Counted from the stretch's first letter, positions 1 through 10,449 are shown. The stretch is DNA of 64,000 nucleotides from Limonium bicolor (GCA_023374045.1 CM041776.1:119493000-119556999); one strand, 5' to 3'. A program made the numbers and translations. Notes: generated by a model from the sequence alone, not told the origin.

Positions 1-1912
1 GTTTGGGTGCATAAGGAGTATACTCACTCCTTCGAGCTTCGATGCCCTTAAGCGATGTGCTCCTACAGTCCACAGCCTCTCGTAGGCGTAATGGTTTGGA
101 AATCTCATTTTCTTATTCGTTGTCTCTCTTGGCAATATCTATATGCACAAGTGTTGTTGTTATGGTAGACGGAAGCCTCTTTCTAAGGGTTCCCATCATC
201 ACCGCATGGGTGGTTTTCTGTTAATGAGAGGTATCTTTGCTCAAGTTTCTCGTAGTGTCCAAGCGTGGACTAGGCCATTGTTGGCGTTATTACCATTCTT
301 GTGCCTCTGTGCTACCATTGCTACAGAAGGCATGAAGGGCAATTAAGAATTCCGTCAACTGTATAATAGACTGATGCTCTAGTGACAGTGACACTGAGTA
401 GCCATTACTCCAAGCCACTTATGATGTTGACCTCAAATTGGGTGGTTCAGTTGCCGATCTATTCGTCGTATGAAGCAATATCTCTTGCGAGTCTTGTTAT
501 AAAGTAGTGTGGGTTATGCAACCGCTAAGGTCTACATAACATAGTTGGTTGATGGCTTTTAAGCCTTATTACTTCAAGCTATGCTCTTTGCAAGCTTCTT
601 ACACACGTTCCCACTCCTAGTATACCATCATAGGGTTGGAGGTATTACTGGGCTCCATGGCAAGTCGTGACATCACGCTTCCGTTCATAGGAGACCCTTT
701 TAGGCAATCTGGTGCTAATCAGTGCCTTTGGGTAATTCAGGGTATTTCCCGTCATGCAAAATCCCTTCGGTGTCCTAACCGAATGCTCGTTCTAGCTCAT
801 GTGCTCTTATAAAGACGCTTGTTCAACTGTCGTTATCTCAGACACCCTTCAAGGATTGCTCCTGGGTGCCGTCAGATCACGCCATTACATCCGGCTAATG
901 TTTGTGACATGATGTGTCAACTATACCGCCTTGTGGTATTGTATTTGAGTTATTCCCTTTTTGGGTTATAACATCACCCGTTCTTCGGCAGACTATTTAT
1001 ACTTTCTCCTAGTGTTCTAGACTAGGCTTAACATTCTCTCCAACGATGGGTTATACTCCATGGTGTTCTTGTAATTGTTCTTGGGGACTTCGTCCCGCTT
1101 ATTGAACATCGTTGTGTTCATGTTCGGCTTTCGCCTTACTGTGTTCAGGCTGGGTATACTTTCCTGCTGCCATATAATCGTTTGAAGTCCTTGAGACATA
1201 TACAATGTCTATACCTACTAGTCTGCGCTCTTTGCGCTTCCTAGTCCTCATTCCTTATCCTCAGATGGATTCTCTGAGTTCTTCCATACTTATTTCTTAG
1301 CTGAGTTCTTCCTCCCTGATCGTCTGAAGTGTCAGCTGTTCTGGTTTGAACTTACTCACGGTCCGTAGAACGGACGGTCCGTAGAACGGAGTTGACTACT
1401 TCCCGTGTGTCGTTCACTACATGTATACATACGTGGGGTACCATGTTGATACGTTACCACTTACCCAACTATACGTCAGGCCCGCAAGCTCCTTCGCAGT
1501 GCGGTTGTCCCACATCCCGTAATTGGGTACACTCGTAGTGCTCGTCACACGCTTAGGTGAAGTATTCTGTTGTCAACTCCTCTTGTATCATTCTATGATA
1601 CTCACCGTAATTCTGTTGGTTTGGTTTTAAAATCCAAGGTTTAAAGAAAAGTTGTGGTTTTGAAAGAAAAATTTTGGGTTTTAAAATTATGGTTCGGTAT
1701 TAAAAGAAGTCTTTCATGGCATAGCCATGTTTGAGGTCTTGACCAAGTCTAGCTTCTCGCTGACCGGTGTGTTCTAAATACAGTGGTCGGGCCGTTAGGC
1801 CTTTCCAAGGTTCCATTCCTTCAGTTTCAGGATTTGTGATCCTGTAGTTGCTTCGTCGTAGTCACTTTACATTGCTATGTACCTGCGGTGTGTTAGGATT
1901 CCTTTACATAAC
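1..1912 (-). mobile_element. Element B internal region, distal part (long-LTR, non-coding Ty3/gypsy-like element)
   Basis: This stretch has no convincing ORF on either strand; every frame is broken within about 70 codons. It is recognised by co-linear similarity to two other segments, about 26700-27950 in element C and about 46100-47450 in element I. Shared blocks include the stretch around 840-900 (bases CTCCTGGGTG) and the stretch around 1440-1610 (TGAAGTATTCTGTTG). Orientation is taken from the PBS at 14432. The window starts inside the element, so its 3' LTR is not visible. Element A interrupts it at 1912/1913. It may descend from a gag region, but I cannot read a domain in it. Confidence 0.7.
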
Positions 1913-2416
1913 TGAGAAGGGAAGAAATAGCGCCAGGCCAAAAGCAGGATACGTAGAGCATCCGGCCGCTCTAGCCGGATGAGGTCAGAGGCTTATAGAA
2001 CATCCGCCCGCCTCTAGCCGGATGGAAATACAAACACATAGAGCATCCGGCCACCCCTAGCCGGATGAAAGTAGAGCTTAGACAAAGCAAAGCATCATAC
2101 GACCGGCCGCTTGTGGTCGGTCAAAGATTCTAGGAGGGGGTAGAACTGTACTTAAACATGTAAAATACAGGCTGGCACCAAAAAGACCAGGCCCAAAAAA
2201 CTATAAATAAGGGTGTACCCCCGTGAAGTAAGACACGCGATATTTGGCAATCAAACTCACATTCGATTCTAATAGAAGCTCCCTTTCTACTCTCGCGAGA
2301 TTCTGAGTCCGAGACCAGGTAATGTAGGATAGAAGGTCAGACCGGATCGTACAAGGATAGATGTACTGTCACATTGCGATCAAGTTGGATCTTGTCAGGA
2401 TAGATATACTGTTTCA
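1913..2416 (+). repeat. 5' LTR of element A
   Basis: It starts TGAGAAGG and ends CTGTTTCA, immediately before the PBS. U3 holds three CATCCGGC...GCCGGATG palindromes and one GACCG...CGGTC palindrome (1959-2122). A TATA box lies at 2202-2209. It matches 13028-13560, apart from 3 substitutions, an 8-bp insertion, a 1-bp deletion and a 22-bp terminal duplication in the 3' copy. Confidence 0.95.
2202..2209 (+). promoter_or_regulatory. Predicted TATA box of element A LTR promoter
   Basis: TATAAATA lies in the 5' LTR about 214 bp before its end, with a GC-rich U3 upstream. The same sequence is at 13317-13324 in the 3' LTR. Transcription would start roughly 30 bp downstream; the start is inferred, not shown. 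Confidence 0.6.
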
Positions 2417-2418
2417 TT

Positions 2419-2436
2419 TGGCGCCGTCTGTGGGAA
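2419..2436 (+). other. Primer binding site of element A
   Basis: TGGCGCCGTCTGTGGGAA starts 2 bp after the 5' LTR. This type of PBS is usual for Tat-lineage plant Ty3/gypsy elements. It primes minus-strand cDNA from a host tRNA 3' end. Confidence 0.85.
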
Positions 2437-2553
2437 ACGAAGAGCAAGAAGCAACCACGAGACCACCTGGAAACAGGGAAGTAATCTGCGACGATTTATA
2501 GCGAAAGATCTGAAATAACCAATGACATTTTTTGCAGGATCAGAACACGAAAG

Positions 2554-3937
2554 ATGGCTCCAAGATCAAAGAAAACTCTGAAGAACGCTACTGACGATAA
2601 CAACCGCTCCGAGGAAGGGATGAGTTCGGAGATGCCAGAGGCCATCTCCAAAAAGATCTTGAGGACATGCTAAAGGGGCTAGTCAGGTCCATTGACGAAA
2701 AAATTGTAGAGGGAAATGAGACTTTGCAGCAGGAACTGATGCAAAGAGACGAGGAGTATCAAAGAAAATGGGACGAAATGACGGAGGCCATCGAACAATT
2801 GAAGAACAGAGATTCCAGAGGCAGCAATGGGGAGGAAAGTAAGGATAGAAAGCACAATTCAATTGCTGACGAAGGAGAGATGGAAGAAGATGATCAGATA
2901 GATATGAGCTTGTACCCCTTCTCAGAGCGGATAAGGAAGGCAAAACTCCGCCGCACTTTGTCGCCCCGCAATTGAGAAATATGACGGGACTGGAGATCCT
3001 GCTCAGCATATCAAAAAGTTCATGTTCGCCATGAACACTCAGGGGATTAGCTCCCTCGCCCTCTGCAATCTGTTCCCCGGAACGCTTTCAAAGAGAGCAT
3101 TGGGATGGATCTCCACGAGACCGCCGCAGTCCATCACGAGCTTCAAACAACTGACCGAAGATTTCCAGCAATACTTTGCTGCGAGTAAGAGGGTTAAAAA
3201 AGAAACAATAGAGTTGATGGACATTAAGCAGCGAAAAGGAGAAACCGTGAAGGAGTACAGCGAGCGCTTCCATAAGAAGGTCGCGGAAATCGATGATATT
3301 GATGAGAAAATCTTGATTAAGGCCTTTGGAACGGCCTAGCTCAGCCTCGACTAGCTGGAAAGATCGCAACGAAGGCGCCGAAAACTCATGGAGAGTTAGC
3401 TGAAATGATCCATGATTTTTTGAAGTCTGAGATAGCGGAAAACAAGGCTAAGGAGCTAGCGGACAGCTTCAAAGCCGCAGGAGCCCTGAAAAGAAAGAGG
3501 GGCATGGAGGAAACGCCGGAAGGGGAGGGTCAAGGTACAAGCCATACTATGGCAAATCCATCGCCGGATCTTCCTCTCAGGGGGCACAGCATCAGGGAGC
3601 AAGAACCGTTGTCTACATTGATCCAGGGAAGTATGCTGCTGCAGTAAGGGAGGGGTACCTTCCTCAGCCTAGGAGGCCACCGCAAGGGGAAATTCCGGTT
3701 GCATTCTGTGAGTATCACGGGAATCGCAGCCACCGAACCGTGAACTGTGCTACCTTGGCCAAAGAGCTCCGAGTCATTGAGGAGAATAAGAAGAAAGGAA
3801 AGCAGGCAGCTGGAGCACAAAGGCAATACGGCGGCCAACAAGGTGGTACCCAGAATGCACCCCGAGGGCGACAGGAGGAAGAAATTCACCCCAGGCTTGA
3901 CCCCGGCAAATCAGTGGGGATGATAACAGGTTTGTGA
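2554..3937 (+). pseudogene. gag: Element A gag, broken by frameshifts
   Basis: Gag forms the particle that packages the element RNA. A reading frame starts with ATG at 2554 and stops at 2673. The reading then passes through frames 2667-2975, about 2976-3339, 3333-3647 and 3608-3937. The N-terminal part is charged and probably coiled coil. The central part (3000-3340) holds a retrotransposon gag core with the motifs YDGTGDPAQH and ALGWIS. A knuckle of form C-x2-H-x4-H-x4-C lies at about 3707-3750, followed by a basic Q/G-rich tail. At least four frame changes separate these parts, but each part is otherwise free of stops. The family is clear; a functional product from this copy is not possible as sequenced. 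Confidence 0.85.
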
Positions 3938-4193
3938 AAAAGGAGAGTAAAAGTTTTTTCTTCCTTTTATTCAGAATAACATCTGGAATTACAATTTGCA
4001 GTCTGTTTTAAGATGAAATTTTGTATCACATAGATTGTCAAAAATCATGTTGTCAAAGAGAGAAATAAAATTTCCATTCTTTTCGCATTCTTTACTATTA
4101 GCAGCCTCCTTTCTTTTCCCAAAAAGAAGGCTAACAAAACTTCCTCTAAGAAAATCACAGGACTTTTTTCAGAAGTAGGACCACTAACCCCTA
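3938..4193 (+). other. AT-rich spacer between gag and protease
   Basis: These 256 bases have no open frame joining gag to protease. Several TTTTCAG or TTGCAG sites lie inside (for example near 4170), and a GT follows the end of the gag frame. Introns are known in the related Ogre elements, so a spliced intron is possible. No exon pair that keeps frame was clear, so I only note it. Confidence 0.4.
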
Positions 4194-4889
4194 ATGAAAG
4201 GAAAACACATTCATCAAGTACATCAAGAACTCCCGGAGAAAAAAATCGCCAAAAAGGAAAATTTTCCTCCAATCTTCTTCTCCGACGAAGATGAAGAAGG
4301 AGTGCTATACCCGCACAACGATCCACTTGTCATTCGTGCGCAGGTAAATGACCGAATGATGGAGGGAATTTTAATCGATAGTGGAGCCGGAGCAAATGTC
4401 ATATCAGCCGAAGCGGTTAGGAGGTTAGAGGTGCCTGAGGAACGGATCAAGCCCTATTCGGCGGTTCTAGGAGGGTTTGTTGGAGGTGTCTCTACCACGT
4501 CTTCCGGCAGTATAGATTTCACAATGACCTTGGGGCAAGGAGACGAAAGAAGAACAGAAAAGCTCACGGCTTTTATTGTGCCAGGTCTTTCTGGATATAA
4601 CATGTACCTTGGAAGGCCAGGGATCAATGCTTTCAAAGCCATTCACAGCACTCATCACTTAAAAATGAAGTACTTGACCTCAAGCGGAAAGGTGGTTACG
4701 ATAAGAGGAAGCCAAAAGATGGCCCGACTGTGTGAAGTCCGCATCATGGACAGCCTTCCTAGTGAGGAAGTGGTCAAAACTGTGGGATCGGACAAGGAGT
4801 TTAAAGGAAAGTTACCTTCTTCCCCAGGGCCGGATCAAGAAAAGGAAGAATGTCGAACAGCCCAAGATCCCCCAGAGAGGTACATTTAA
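4194..4889 (+). pseudogene. Element A aspartic protease region
   Basis: This is a retropepsin-type protease that would cut the Gag-Pol polyprotein. The segment SDEDEEG then PHNDPLV precedes the protease, as in Tat-lineage proteins. The catalytic triplet D-S-G lies at 4377-4385 in the context LIDSGAGANVI. The later part has the flap-like and YLGRPGINAF segments (about 4600-4640). The frame closes at 4889, while the homologous reading continues in the frame of 4850-5140, so a frameshift lies near 4870-4890. The initiating Met is arbitrary, because this part is normally translated as a fusion. Confidence 0.85.
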
Positions 4890-5140
4890 AATCTGACCCT
4901 TCTAAATTTTTTAAAATAGGAACTGCGTTTAACAGTGGAGAGCAAACTCACCTAATGAGGTTCCTGGAAAAAAGAAGGGCAACATTTGCTTGGAGCACGG
5001 ACGAGATGCCTGGTATAGACCCAAGCGTTATCCGGCATGAGCTCAGGGTAGACCCTAAACATCCGGCGGTCAGGCAAAGGAGAAGGGTAATAGGGGAAGA
5101 AAGAGATTTAGCCGCGAAGCGAGGTCCAAAAACTCCTTAA
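4850..5140 (+). pseudogene. Element A protease-RT linker and RT start, frameshifted
   Basis: It reads through a segment with WSTDEMPGIDP and VIRHEL, which in Ty3/gypsy polyproteins leads into reverse transcriptase (the GIDP..AxHxL region). It ends at an early stop at 5138-5140. The following frame (5141 on) continues the homologous text, so one extra base near 5118 probably breaks it. Confidence 0.75.
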
Positions 5141-5516
5141 AGCCGGATTCATCAGGGAGGTCGCGTATCCACGGTGGTTGGCTAATGTTGTCATGGTGAA
5201 AAAAGCAAATGGAAAATGGAGAATGTGCGTGGATTTCACAGATCTAAATAAGGCATGTCCTAAGGATTTTTATCCCCTGCCATCAATAGATAGATTGGTG
5301 GTCTCAACTGCCCAGAGTTCTGTGTTAAGTTTTCTGGATGCTTTCTCCGGCTATAATCAAATAAAAATGAAAGAGGATGATTCGGAAAAAACTTCCTTCA
5401 TTACTTCAGCCGGAACATTCTGTTACAAAGTAATGCCTTTCGGCCTAAAGAATGCAGGGGCCACTTTTCAGCGAATGATTGACAAATGTTTTGTCAGCAA
5501 ATTGCCCGAAATGTAG
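5141..5516 (+). pseudogene. Element A reverse transcriptase, fingers and palm
   Basis: The motifs appear in order: VMVKKANGKWRMCVDF, DLNKACPKDFYPLP, FLDAFSGYNQI with the first catalytic Asp, and MPFGLKNAGATFQR. These are typical RT blocks 1-4 of a Tat-lineage element. The frame stops at 5514-5516. The homologous text passes to the frame of 5486-6970, so a frameshift lies near 5490-5510, just before the YVDD box. Confidence 0.9.
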
Positions 5517-6970
5517 AAGCTTACGTTGATGACATAGTTGTGAAAAGCCCGTCAAAGGAACAACACATGAAGGATTTAGAAGAAACATTCGACACTCTGG
5601 ATAAATACCAAATCAAGCTAAATCCAGAAAAGTGCGTGTTTGGTGTAACCAAAGGGAGGTTTCTTGGTTTCATTGTTGGGCAACGAGGTATTGAGGTTGA
5701 TCCGGAAAAAAGTCAGGCAATCCTCGACCTTTCCCCTCCAAGAAATATCAAAGATGTCCAAGCCTTGAACGGAAGACTCACAGCATTAAGTAGATTCTGT
5801 TCTAAACTTCAAGAAAAATCAATCCCGTTCTTCAATATTTTAAGGAAGAACAGCAAATTCCAGTGGGGACAAGAGTGCATAGAAGCATTTGAAAAGATCA
5901 AGGAGATGCTTCGGGATCTACCTAAATTGGGTGTACCTGCCCCGGGACAAGACCTATACCTTTACTTGTCCGCAACAGATTGGGCGGTTGCAGCTGTCTT
6001 AATCATGGAGGAAAAAAGGGAGATACCAGTTTACTATACGGGCAAAATCTTAAGCCCAACAGAAGGACGGTACACTAATATAGAAAAAGTCTTGTTCGCA
6101 CTGGTAGTAGCATCAAGAAAACTACGACCCTACTTCCAGTCACACCGAATCTTTGTCAGGACCAATTGGCCGCTCAAACAAATTGCGAACAATCCGAATG
6201 CCTCCGGCCGGATGGTAAGCTGGACAGTAGAGCTGACACAATATGAAATTCACTTCATGCCCAGAACGGCGATTAAAGCTCAGGCCTTAGCGGACTTCAT
6301 AACAGAAACAAGCTTTGCAAAAGAAAAGAAACAAACTCAGAGTCCATATGTCATCTTGGTTGATGGGGCTCGATGCAAAAGTGGGGCAGGAGCTGGAATA
6401 GTGGTACAGGCACCAGATGGGCAAAGCTTGAATTATGCCTTCCGACTGGACTTTGATGTCACTAATAATGAAGCCGAATACGAAGCTCTTATCCAGGGTT
6501 TGGAAGTAGCCACAGCCCTCGGGGCGACAGAGTTAGAGGTGTATTCAGACTCTATGTTGGTGACAAGACAAAACGACAACATCTACGAAGTCAAAGAGGA
6601 AAAACTATGGAGGTACTTGCTCAAGGTCCAGGAACTAAGGGCAAATTTCCAAAGATGCGAACTAAAACACCTTCCCCGTGAGGAGAATGTCGAAGCTGAT
6701 GCCTTGGCCAAATTGGCAAGTATGGCCGAAAAAGTACCCAATGAGATATGGCTGGAAATCAGAACCTCCCCAAGTATAGAAGGAACTCAGGTGCTGGCGA
6801 TAGGGGCAAATGACCAAGAAGAATCCTGGATGACCCCAATCATAAATTACATACGGCATGGAAAACTGCCGGAGGAGGAAAAGGAGGCCAGGATAGTAAA
6901 AAGGCGGGCCGCATCATTCTTTATTGAAGATAACCAGCTGTATAAGCGTCTTTTGCAAGACCTGCTCTGA
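5486..6970 (+). pseudogene. Element A RT C-terminus, RNase H and second (archaeal-type) RNase H
   Basis: This is the longest open segment in the window (494 codons). The catalytic YVDD box is at 5522-5533, followed by the RT thumb and the connection FLGFIVGQRGIEV. The first RNase H has ATDWAVAAVLI, then YTNIEKVLFAL, but RTNWPL in place of the usual RTD(H/Q)PL, so its third acidic residue is Asn. KAQALADFITE leads to a second RNase H with VDGA, NNEAEYEAL, VYSDSMLV and EADALAKLA, so all four acidic positions are present. This duplicated RNase H is a Tat-lineage hallmark. The frame closes at 6970 before integrase. Confidence 0.92.
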
Positions 6971-7658
6971 AGTGTGTCACCATAGCTGAAGGAGCAGAGT
7001 TAGTAAGAGAGATACATGATGGGCTCTGCGGAAATCACCAGGGAGAAAGGACCACAACCCACAAAATCTTAAGACTCGATATTTTTGGCCGAAAATGATG
7101 GAGCACTGCAAGGAATATATACGAAGATGTCGCAAGTGTCAAGAACATGGAAATAAGATACATACTCCTCCGGCGGAGCAAAAATCTATTCTATGCCCAA
7201 TTCCCTTTGCTATGTGGGGGTTGGACATTGTGGGCCCATTCCCGGAATCTTCACCAGGGAGGTTCAAATTCATGTACGTTGCTATCGACTACTTCACAAA
7301 GTGGGTTGAAGCAATGCCTACTATCTCCATCACGGCTAGGAAGTCACAAGAATTCATTTGGAAATATGTGGTATGCAGGTTTGGCATACCAAAAGCCATA
7401 GTAACTGATAATGGAACACAATTCAATTGCCAAAGCTTCCGAGAATTCTGTGAAGAATGGAAGATCGACTTGAGATTTGCATCAGTAGCCCATCCTCAGG
7501 CGAATGGGCAGGTTGAGAATGCAAATGGCCAAATAGTAAAGGCGATGAAGAGGAAACTCGATGAGAAAAAGGAAAGTGGGCAGAATTGTTACCCCAGATC
7601 CTATGGTCGTACCGAACAACGGAAAGAGGACCGACAGGAGAGACGCCTTACAGATTGA
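6970..7658 (+). pseudogene. Element A integrase, zinc-binding and catalytic domains
   Basis: Integrase inserts the cDNA into the genome. The HHCC domain begins in one frame (REIHDGLCGNH, about 7005-7040), breaks near 7060-7085, and continues from 7095 with CRKCQEHGN. The catalytic core has all three acidic residues: D in WGLDIVGP (about 7215-7235), D in VTDNGTQF (about 7400-7425), and E in HPQANGQVENAN (about 7490-7530). The frame runs on past a frameshift near 7580 to a stop at 7658. Confidence 0.9.
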
Positions 7659-8044
7659 CGTATGGTTTGGAAGCCGTCATTCCGGCGGAGATTGTGGTGC
7701 CGTCCATAAGATGGGAATCATATGACGAAGAGACCAACAATCAGGGAGTACAGGATCACCTTGACCTCCTTGAAGAAACCAGGACGGCCGCCGCAGTAAG
7801 GATGGCAAAAGATAAATCCAAGGTAGAAAGGTATTTCAACAGGAGGGTGAAAGAACGAAGTTTTGCCCCAGGGGAATTAGTCCTCCGAGAAGTTAAGCAA
7901 CCCAAGAAGCTGGAACCCCAATGGGAAGGGCCATACATCATACACCAGAAGACGGGACGAGCTTCATACCGCTTGAAAAATGGAGAAGGGTACGAATTGC
8001 CACATTCTTGGCATGGCGAATGTCTGAAAAAGTTCTATGTATAA
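7586..8044 (+). pseudogene. Element A integrase C-terminus
   Basis: This frame continues the integrase after the frameshift near 7580. It reads LWSYRTTERGPTGETPYRLT and then a basic region, followed by a GPY/F-type module (EPQWEGPYII). It ends with HSWHGECLKKFYV, a usual Ty3/gypsy integrase ending. The stop at 8042-8044 is the natural end of pol. The 42-bp tandem array starts about 50 bp later. Confidence 0.88.
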
Positions 8045-8095
8045 CATTTGAAACTCTTCAATAAAACGTATTATTTTTTGAAAAATAAAAGAAAA

Positions 8096-8605
8096 AAGTA
8101 AGCACCGGCCAACGAGCCGCAGGCTATCATGCCTTGAAAGTAAGCACCGGCCAACGAGCCGCAGGCTATCATGCCTTGAAAGTAAGCACCGGCCAACGAG
8201 CCGCAGGCTATCATGCCTTGAAAGTAAGCACCGGCCAACGAGCCGCAGGCTATCATGCCTTGAAAGTAAGCACCGGCCAACGAGCCGCAGGCTATCATGC
8301 CTTGAAAGTAAGCACCGGCCAACGAGCCGCAGGCTATCATGCCTTGAAAGTAAGCACCGGCCAACGAGCCGCAGGCTATCATGCCTTGAAAGTAAGCACC
8401 GGCCAATGAGCCGCAGGCTATCATGCGTTGAAAGTAAGCACCGGCCAACGAGCCGCAGGCTATCATGCCTTGAAAGTAAGCACCGGCCAACGAGCCGCAG
8501 GCTATCATGCCTTGAAAGTAAGCACCGGCCAACGAGCCGCAGGCTATCATGCCTTGAAAGTAAGCACTGGCCAACGAGCCGCAGGCTGTCACGCCTTGAA
8601 AGAAA
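8096..8605. repeat. 42-bp tandem array, about 12 copies, 3' of pol in element A
   Basis: The unit contains GCACCGGCCAACGAGCCGCA and then GGCTATCATGCCTTGAAAGTA. The period is exactly 42 bp. Most copies are identical; a few single-base variants occur at about 8407, 8427, 8568 and 8588. The last, degenerate copy runs into 8606-8640. Because 42 is a multiple of 3, it leaves long open frames on both strands, which I do not regard as genes. The period and near-identity suggest recent expansion. Confidence 0.97.
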
Positions 8606-9043
8606 CATCCGGCCAGTTAGCCTTAGGCTATCTTGCTTTAAAAATTAGGTGTCAGCAAACAGGCCGCAGGTTCCTATACTCCATATCCTAGAAAATCCGG
8701 GTAAAACAAGGAGTCTAGCCAGAACAAAAGGTCCAAAACCAAAAATCCCTTGTGTTATAAAGAAATGAATACTACACTGGCATAACTCACATAAACATAA
8801 CCATACGTGCAATAAAAATTGGCTCAAAAGAGTTATTCTGGCGGACAAGTAACTGAAGATGGAGAAAGATATAAGCTTATATTCCTCCCAAAGTGTGGGG
8901 TAAAAATAGTTACAAAATATGGTCATTCGGCAAAACATAAAAAATACAAGCCGAAACCGAAACTCCCCTAAAAAAAAAGAACGACTATTCTACTTTTTCT
9001 ACAACTTCTTTTTCAGCAGTCAACAGCCTATCGCCGCTACCAG
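8606..9043. other. Element A region between tandem array and antisense ORFs
   Basis: This holds one degenerate array copy (8606-8640) and then AT-rich sequence. I see no gene in it. It would be the 3' UTR of the antisense transcript and part of the 3' untranslated region of the sense transcript. Confidence 0.5.
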
Positions 9044-9559
9044 CTACGCTCTCAGAAGACTTGGACTTCCTGGAAAGACGTTGCACTCCTCCGGCGGACG
9101 GCAGGATATTGCTTCCAGCTGGAAGGAATGAGGCCTCGCCGGCGCCAAAACATGTCTCTCCAGGACTGCGGCAGAACCTTTCGAGCTCCAAAAGAAGTTG
9201 GACTTCTGAGCAACAGCCTTAAATTCCAGCTTGTTGTACAGATCATCTAGTAACTCTCCTTTCTCAAGAGAATGATCTGAAACAATCTGCTGGCAAATAT
9301 CAACTAACCGGCGGCACTGGGAAGCAAAGGACTCCTTTAGATGAGCATTAATGGTGCCTTGCTTCTGTATCTCCTCCTGGGATTGCTGAGAAAACGACTT
9401 GAGCCTGGCCACCTGAGATTCAAGGGTTAGGACTTGGGCTCGATACTTGTCACGTTCACAATTGGCAGAAGACAGCTCCTCCTTTGCACGGGCTATCCGT
9501 CCACTCAACTGGGTGACGTGCTTCAGTAAATTGGCAGCACTCATGCCTAGCCGGAACAA
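9044..9559 (-). CDS. Element A antisense ORF, coiled-coil C-terminal segment
   Basis: The 171-codon frame on the minus strand reads as a long heptad-rich helix. It is rich in A, E, K, L, Q and R (for example LSGRIARAKEEL and LESQVARLKSF). It is followed by a less charged tail rich in Ser and Pro. No enzyme motif is visible. It lies in series with 9600-9884, 10123-10446 and the gag-like segment at 11892-12430, all on the minus strand inside element A. This fits the C-terminal half of the antisense extra ORF known in Tat-lineage elements. Whether the parts are joined by splicing or are broken by frameshifts is not settled. Confidence 0.6.
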   Translation of the reverse strand: MFRLGMSAANLLKHVTQLSGRIARAKEELSSANCERDKYRAQVLTLESQVARLKSFSQQSQEEIQKQGTINAHLKESFASQCRRLVDICQQIVSDHSLEKGELLDDLYNKLEFKAVAQKSNFFWSSKGSAAVLERHVLAPARPHSFQLEAISCRPPEECNVFPGSPSLLRA

Positions 9560-9599
9560 AAAGAATAAGAAGAAGAAAGGGCCAAAAAGAAGGAAAAAG

Positions 9600-9884
9600 T
9601 TAAAAGCCTGAAAGTTTACCGTGACCTAATGGCTCAGTATTCTCGGCCTGAGAGCGAGACTTAGCTTCCTCCAGCTCTCTTACTTTCTCCTCCAGCCTCG
9701 CCCTCTCTTCTATCAGGGCGGTTTTATCCGCAACAAGAGCTTTCTTCTCTTCTTCCAAAAGAGAGCAATCTCGGAGCAGAGACTGCTTCTCTTGATCAAA
9801 GGAAGACCTTGACTGCTCTTCCAGCGTGGCCTTTTCTTCCAACAGGCGGTCGTGCTCTTGCATAAGCTTCTCTTTTTCCTTCAC
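9600..9884 (-). CDS. Element A antisense ORF, coiled-coil segment
   Basis: This 94-codon minus-strand frame is almost entirely Glu, Lys, Arg, Leu and Ala in heptad-like order (for example LIEERARLEEKVRELEEA). It is a very strong coiled coil by eye. The same composition continues in broken frames through 9885-10060. It probably belongs to the same antisense protein as its neighbours. A gap with splice-like or frameshift breaks separates it from 9044-9559. Confidence 0.6.
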   Translation of the reverse strand: MKEKEKLMQEHDRLLEEKATLEEQSRSSFDQEKQSLLRDCSLLEEEKKALVADKTALIEERARLEEKVRELEEAKSRSQAENTEPLGHGKLSGF

Positions 9885-10122
9885 AAGAGCTTCGTTCTCC
9901 CGTTGAAGAGCTTGTTTCTCCAGCTCAGAGCTTCAACCTCCTGCTTAAAAGAGTCCCCCTCCTGGTAGAAAAAGGCCTACTCAGCCTGAAGATTGTTCAC
10001 CTCACTCTGAAGATTGTTTACTTCGTTCTGGTGCATGGAGCGTACCTGATCCAAGCGTAATGTCCAGGTCAAAGAAGGATCAAAATAGCTTATCCTTATT
10101 CAAGGGAAAACGGGAGACGATT

Positions 10123-10446
10123 TCATACCTCTATCAATGTATTATCAGCCTCTTTGATCCGGCCTCTTAGAGAAAAGTTCTCTTCTCGAAGTTTCTTCAG
10201 CTGCAGCTCGTACTCATCACGCTGGCGCTCACATTCTCGCCGAGACAACTGCAGGTCTTTGTTGATTGCCTCAGTCCTCTCCTTTGCCTTACAATCGATC
10301 TCGTACTCAACCTGGTCAATATAGGCATCGTGTGAAGAGCGGGTCAGCTTCAGTTCCTCTTCAACATTGTTGGCTCGGCTTTCCTCGTAGCGGAGCCTGG
10401 ATCGGAGGTTGCCAAAGTGAACCTCAGCACTTTGGGCCATGGACAT
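10123..10446 (-). CDS. Element A antisense ORF, coiled-coil segment
   Basis: This 107-codon minus-strand frame is charged throughout and reads as a coiled coil (YEESRANNVEEELKLTRS; RECERQRDEYELQLKKLREE). It lies between the gag-like N-terminal part upstream (right) and the other coiled-coil segments downstream (left). A pyrimidine-rich stretch ending in AG precedes it on the minus strand near 10447-10455, so it may be an exon. No other domain is visible. Confidence 0.6.
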   Translation of the reverse strand: MSMAQSAEVHFGNLRSRLRYEESRANNVEEELKLTRSSHDAYIDQVEYEIDCKAKERTEAINKDLQLSRRECERQRDEYELQLKKLREENFSLRGRIKEADNTLIEV

Positions 10447-10449
10447 CGC

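Noticed and set aside
42..346. Short overlapping ORFs at the left edge
   Set aside because: The same region in elements C and I is not open, and the frames have no family resemblance.
3928..4172. Spliced intron between gag and protease in element A
   Set aside because: GT and TTTTTTCAG borders can be found, but joining them leads to a frame that soon stops and does not meet the protease frame. It is left as a possibility only.
8096..8605. CRISPR-like array
   Set aside because: There are no unique spacers (repeats are head to tail), no cas genes, and the context is plant retrotransposon DNA.
7964..8691. Long open frames on both strands (up to 214 codons) with perfectly repeated peptides
   Set aside because: They are produced by the 42-bp tandem array, whose length is a multiple of three. 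No start context, domain or composition supports a gene.
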